The notes under the pieces were generated by a model. The model saw nothing but the letters and a program-made list of their open reading frames with translations. It had not been told where the DNA came from and made no database searches. DNA of 25,873 bases, from contig WPIO01000558.1 of assembly GCA_009760855.2 (NCBI GenBank), positions 1 to 25,873 of the forward strand, in the 5' to 3' direction. Position numbers and translations under genes: made by a program. The DNA is from Cristatella mucedo. Its lineage: Eukaryota > Bryozoa > Phylactolaemata > Cristatellidae. Numbering within the stretch: the first letter of the stretch is position 1; every line of letters begins with the position of its first letter. This document shows positions 22,600 to 25,873 of the stretch, piece after piece.

Positions 22600-24060
22600 G
22601 ATTGAAAGTTTTACATATATCCGCAATCTGCTACGAACTTGTGCGAAACGTGTTATTTACGTACGAAATGCATAAAACAAGGTGCCGCACCCTTCTGCCA
22701 GCCTGCGCACGCTCCGATATGTAGATTCGAAGTTTCTACATATTCCGCGATCTGCTGCGAACTCGTGCAAAAAAACGTGTTATTTACGTGCGAAATGCTT
22801 TAAACATGGTGCACCACACTGCTGCCAGCCAGCACACGCTCCGACATGCAGATTTGAACTTTCTAGATATTTAGCGATCTGCTGCAAACTCGTGCGAAAT
22901 GTATTATTCGAGTGCGAAATGCTCAAAACAAGGTGCAGCACTCTTCTGGCAGCCAGCGCACGCTCCTAAATGTAGATTTGAAGTTTCTACATATTGTGCG
23001 ATCTGCTGCGAACTTGTGCGAAACGTTTTTATTTACGTGCGAAATGCTTTAAACATGGTGCAGCACTCTGCTGCAAGCCAGGACACGCTCCGACATGCAG
23101 ATTTGAACTTTCTAGATATTCCGTGATCCGCTGGCAAGTCGTGCGAAATGTGTTATTGATGTGCGAAATCCTTGAAACAACGTGCAGCACTCTGCTGCCA
23201 GTCAGCTCACGCTCCGACATGCAGATTTGAAGTTTGTAGATACTCAGCGATCTGCTGCGAACTACTGCCAAATGTGTTATTTACGTGCGAAATGATTGAA
23301 AACAAGGTGCAGCACTCTGCTGCCAGCCAGCGGACGCTCCGATATGTAGATTTAAAGTTTCTACATATTCCGTGATCTGCTGCGAAGTTGTTTGAAACGT
23401 GTTTTTTACGTGCGAAATGCTTTAAACATGGTGCAGCACTCTTCTGCCAGCCAGCACACGCTCCGATATGTAGATTCGAAGTTTCTACATATTCCGCGAT
23501 CTGCTGCGAACTCGTGCAAAACGTGTTATTTACGTGCGAAATGCTTTAAACAAGGTGCAGCACACTGCTGCCAGCAAGTGCGTGCTCCAACATGCAGATT
23601 TAAAGTTTCTACATATTCAGCGATCTGCTGCGAACTCGTTCGAAACGTGTTATTTACGTGCGAAGTGCTTTAAACATGGTGCAGCAGTCTGCTGCTAGGC
23701 AGCGCACGCTCCGACATGCAGATATTGTAGTTTCTTTATATTCCGCGATCTGCTGCGAACTCGTGCGAAATGTGTTATTCCAGTCCGAAATGCCTTAAAC
23801 AAGGTACAGCACTCTGCTGCCAGCCAGTGCACGCTCCGATATGTACATTCGAAGTTTCTACATATTCCACGATCTGCTGCGAAGTAGTGCGAAACGTATT
23901 ATTTACGTGCGAAATGCTTTAAACTAGGTGCAGCACTCTGCTGCCAGCCAGCGCACGCTCCGATATGTAGATTCGAAGTTTCTACATATTCCGCAATCTG
24001 CTACGAACTCGTGCGAAATGTGTTATTTACGTGCGAAATGCTTTAAACATGGTGCAGCAC
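22600..24060. repeat. Block W, copy 2
   Basis: It matches 5565-7100 at an offset of about 17037-17040 bp and carries the same rare variants in order. Differences are few: one extra T (23021-23028), one extra A (GATTGAAAAC near 23294), a G for T in CATGCAG (23220), an altered segment near 23730 (TTGTAGTTTCTTTAT), and CTAGG where copy 1 has GTAGG. One internal monomer differs by type: D-like at about 6418-6460 in copy 1, A-like at 23455-23500 in copy 2. That is the pattern of a conversion tract. The left boundary is a rough junction at about 22598-22610, where ATATGTAG is missing. Confidence 0.87.
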
Positions 24061-24490
24061 TCTGCTGCCAGCCAGCTCACGCTCCGATATGTAGATTCGA
24101 AGTTTCTACATATTCCGCGATCTGCTGCGAACTCGTGCGAAAACGTGTTATTTACGTGCGAAATGCTTTAAACAAGGTGCAGCACTCTGCTGCCAGCCAG
24201 CGCACGCTCCGACATGTAGATTTGAAGTTTCTACATATTCCGCGATCTGCTGCGAACTCGTGCGAAACGTGTTATTTACGTGCGAAATGCTTTAAAACAA
24301 GGTGCAGCACTCTGCTGCCAGCCAGCACACGCTCCGACATGCAGATTTGAAGTTTCTACATATTCCGCGATCTGCTGCGAACTCGTGCGAAACGTGTTAT
24401 TTACGTGCGAAATGCTTTAAACATAGTGCAGCACTCTGCTGCCAGCCAGCGCACGCTCCGATATGTAGATTCGAAGTTTCTACATATTCC

Positions 24491-24545
24491 GCGATCTGGT
24501 GCGAACTCGTGTGAATCACGCTCCGATATGTAGATTCGAAGTTTC
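24491..24545. repeat. Monomer with 59-bp internal deletion
   Basis: Position 101 of the consensus is at 24505, and position 48 of the next unit is at 24517. That gives 12 bp where 71 bp is normal. The junction reads CTCGTGTGAATCACGCTCC. The lost part includes the GCGAA pair member, ACGTG, TTTAAA and the GCAGCA hairpin, while the 9-bp dyad of the next unit is kept. GTGAATCAC at the junction resembles the variant in the 3396 family. Confidence 0.85.
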
Positions 24546-24897
24546 TACATATTCCGCGATCTGCTGCGAACTCGTGCGAAACGTGTTATTTACGTGCGAA
24601 ATGCTTTAAACATGGTGCAGCACTCTGCTGCCAGCCAGCGCACGCTCCGATATGGAGATTCGAAGTTTCTACATATTCCGCGATCTGCTGCGAACTCGTG
24701 CGAAACGTGTTATTTACGTGCGAAATGCTTTAAACATGGTTGCAGCACTCTGCTGCCAGCCAGCGCACGCTCCGATATGTAGATTCGAGTTTCTACATAT
24801 TCCGCGATCTGCTGCGAACTCGTAGCGAAATGTGTTATTACGTGCGAAATGCTTTAAACATGGTGCAGCACTCTGCTGCCAGCCAGCACACGCTCCG

Positions 24898-24935
24898 ACA
24901 TGCCAGATAGTTTAATTCGAATTTTCTACATATTC
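24898..24935. repeat. Insertion-bearing monomer
   Basis: After CCGACATG, where a D-type unit reads CAGATTTGAACTTTCTAC, this copy reads CCAGATAGTTTAATTCGAATTTTCTAC. About 9 bases are gained, including GTTTAATT, which no other monomer has. No target-site duplication or inverted ends suggest a mobile element. Confidence 0.7.
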
Positions 24936-24936
24936 C

Positions 24937-24975
24937 GCGATCTGCTGCGAACTCTGCTGCCAGCCAGCACACGCT
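24937..24975. repeat. Monomer with 52-bp deletion at ACTC microhomology
   Basis: CTGCTGCGAACT passes straight into CTGCTGCCAGCC. The sequence ACTC occurs at consensus positions 101-104 and again at 29-32 of the next unit, and one copy remains at 24951-24954. The deletion therefore joins two 4-bp identities 52 bp apart. This fits slippage or microhomology-mediated joining. Confidence 0.87.
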
Positions 24976-25689
24976 CCGATATGTAGATTCGAAGTTTCTA
25001 CATATTCCGCGATCTGCTGCGAACTCGTGCGAAATGTGTTATTCGAGTGCGAAATGCTCAAAACAAGGTGCAGCACTCTGCTGCCAGCCAGCGCACGCTC
25101 CGACATGCAGATTTGAAGTTTCTACATATTCCGCGATCTGCTGCGAACGCGTGCGAAACGTGTTATTTACGTGCGAAATGCTTTAAACATGGTGCTGCAC
25201 TCTGCTGCCAGCCAGCACACGCTCCGACATGCAGATTTGAACTTTCTACATATTCCGCGATCTGCTGCGAACTCGTGCGAAATGTGTTATTTACGTGCGA
25301 AATGCTTTAAACATGGTGCAGCACTTTTCTGCCAGCCAGCGCACGCTCCGATATGTAGATTCGAAGTTTCTACATATTCCGCGATCTGCTGCGAATGTCG
25401 TGCGAAACGTGTTATTTACGTGCGAAATGCTTTAAACATGGTGCAGCACTCTCTGCTGCCACCAGCGCGCACGCTCCGATATGTAAGTTCGATGTTTCTA
25501 CATATTCCGCGATCTGGTGCGAACTCGTGCGAAACGTGTTATTTACGTGCGAAATGCTGTAAACATGGTGCAGCACTCTGCTGCCAGTCAGCGCACGCTC
25601 CCGTAGATTTAGATTCGAAGTTTATACATGTTACGCTATCTGCCTACGAACTCGTGCGAAACGTGTTATTTACGTGCGAAATGCTTTAA

Positions 25690-25775
25690 AAAAACATGTT
25701 GGCAGCACTCTGCTGCCATCCACTGCAAATTTTGTGCGAGGACGTGTATTTACGCTGCCAGCCATCGCACGCTCC
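25690..25775. repeat. Doubly deleted monomers
   Basis: CTGCCATCCACTGC jumps to a segment AAATTTTGTGCGAGGACGTG, which resembles the GCGATTTTGTGCGAAACGTG variant of block V. TTTACG then jumps directly to CTGCCAGCCATCGCACG. Roughly half a monomer is missing at the first jump and about a quarter at the second. CCATC and CCATCGCACGCTCCTAAATG also occur together at 3557-3710, so this is probably a damaged relative of those two units. Confidence 0.7.
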
Positions 25776-25873
25776 TAAATGTGAATTTGAAGTTTCTACA
25801 TATTCCGCGATCTGCTGCGAACTCGTGCGAAACGTGTTATTTACGTGCGAAATGCTTTAAACATGGTGCAGCA

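Larger units (their letters stand above)
1..25873. repeat. 124-bp satellite DNA array, about 208 head-to-tail monomers
   Basis: The same unit begins with GTGCGAAATG at 44, 2029, 2153, 2277, 2401 and onward to 25845. The usual step is exactly 124 bp, all in one orientation. From 44 to 25845 the distance is 25801 bp, or 208 units plus 9 bp net of indels. Both window ends lie inside a monomer, so neither array edge is visible. Nothing longer than a few tens of bases departs from the unit. I therefore see no gene, RNA, transposon or unique spacer anywhere in the window. Arrays of this size and purity are known as eukaryotic satellite DNA, but I do not recognise this unit as a named family. A centromeric or pericentromeric location is inference only. 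Confidence 0.97.
24060..25873. repeat. Ragged segment with truncated and rearranged monomers
   Basis: It contains two clean partial deletions (24505-24520 and 24951), an insertion (24898-24935), single-base gains and losses (24739, 24786, 24823, 24837), a scrambled unit at 25441-25490 (CTCTCTGCTGCCACCAGCGCG), another at 25600-25650 (CTCCCGTAGATTTAG, then TACATGTTACGCTATCTGCC), and a doubly deleted unit at 25690-25775. The last 70 bases return to clean consensus. This is either a degraded zone of the array or poor consensus sequence; it is not the array edge. Confidence 0.75.

Noticed and set aside
24898-24935. Insertion of a small mobile element
   Set aside because: The gain is only about 9 bases, with no inverted ends and no target-site duplication. 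Slippage or sequence error is simpler.
1-25873. CRISPR array
   Set aside because: There are no short repeats separated by unique spacers. The full 124-bp unit is repeated with no unique sequence between copies.
1-25873. Telomere repeats, rRNA, tRNA genes or transposon open reading frames
   Set aside because: No TTAGGG-like runs, rRNA segments, complete tRNA cloverleaf or reverse transcriptase/transposase motifs were seen in any frame read.
25690-25873. True edge of the satellite array
   Set aside because: The damaged units at 25690-25775 are followed by clean consensus up to the last base, so the array continues beyond the window.

Overview
The whole window is one uninterrupted tandem array of a single satellite DNA. 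The unit is 124 bp, and about 208 copies lie head to tail in one orientation. I see no flanking unique sequence, RNA gene, transposable element or supportable protein-coding gene. Long simple satellites of this kind are typical of eukaryotic heterochromatin (centromeric, pericentromeric or subtelomeric), so the source is almost certainly a eukaryote. The sequence does not show which lineage. A perfect copy of the most common monomer is at 12951-13074. It is 49% G+C and holds 12 CpG dinucleotides, about 1.6 times expectation. The variants that recur along the array fall largely on those CpGs as C-to-T or G-to-A changes, which suggests that the host methylates CpG.

Layout. (1) 1-2130 is a mosaic of about 17 recognisable variant monomers in fixed order (block V, copy 1). 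(2) 2130-5000 is fairly uniform, with scattered variants. (3) 5380-7100 contains block W, the most diverged monomers in the window. (4) 7320-9450 is block V copy 2, colinear with copy 1. (5) 9430-10260 is a local expansion of a variant that combines a GAAGTAG segment with CTAGG. (6) 10650-17200 is the most homogeneous core. (7) 17252-19020 is block V copy 3. (8) 19020-22590 is homogeneous but carries many small indels. (9) 22600-24060 is block W copy 2, about 17.04 kb from copy 1. (10) 24060-25873 is a ragged stretch with truncated, inserted and fused monomers.

Organisation inside the array. Three main monomer types recur: A (consensus), D (ACATGCAG with TCTAGATAT) and B (CTCAAAACAAGG). Successive B-like units are often exactly three monomers (372 bp) apart. 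Above this sit the V and W blocks, copied over 7-17 kb. Each type A monomer carries a perfect 9-bp inverted repeat, a short GCAGCA/TGCTGC hairpin and GCGAA pentamers spaced 10 and 20 bp apart. Many apparent reading frames cross the array. They are by-products of a stop-poor unit whose length is not a multiple of three, so the frame rotates every monomer, and none is annotated as a gene.
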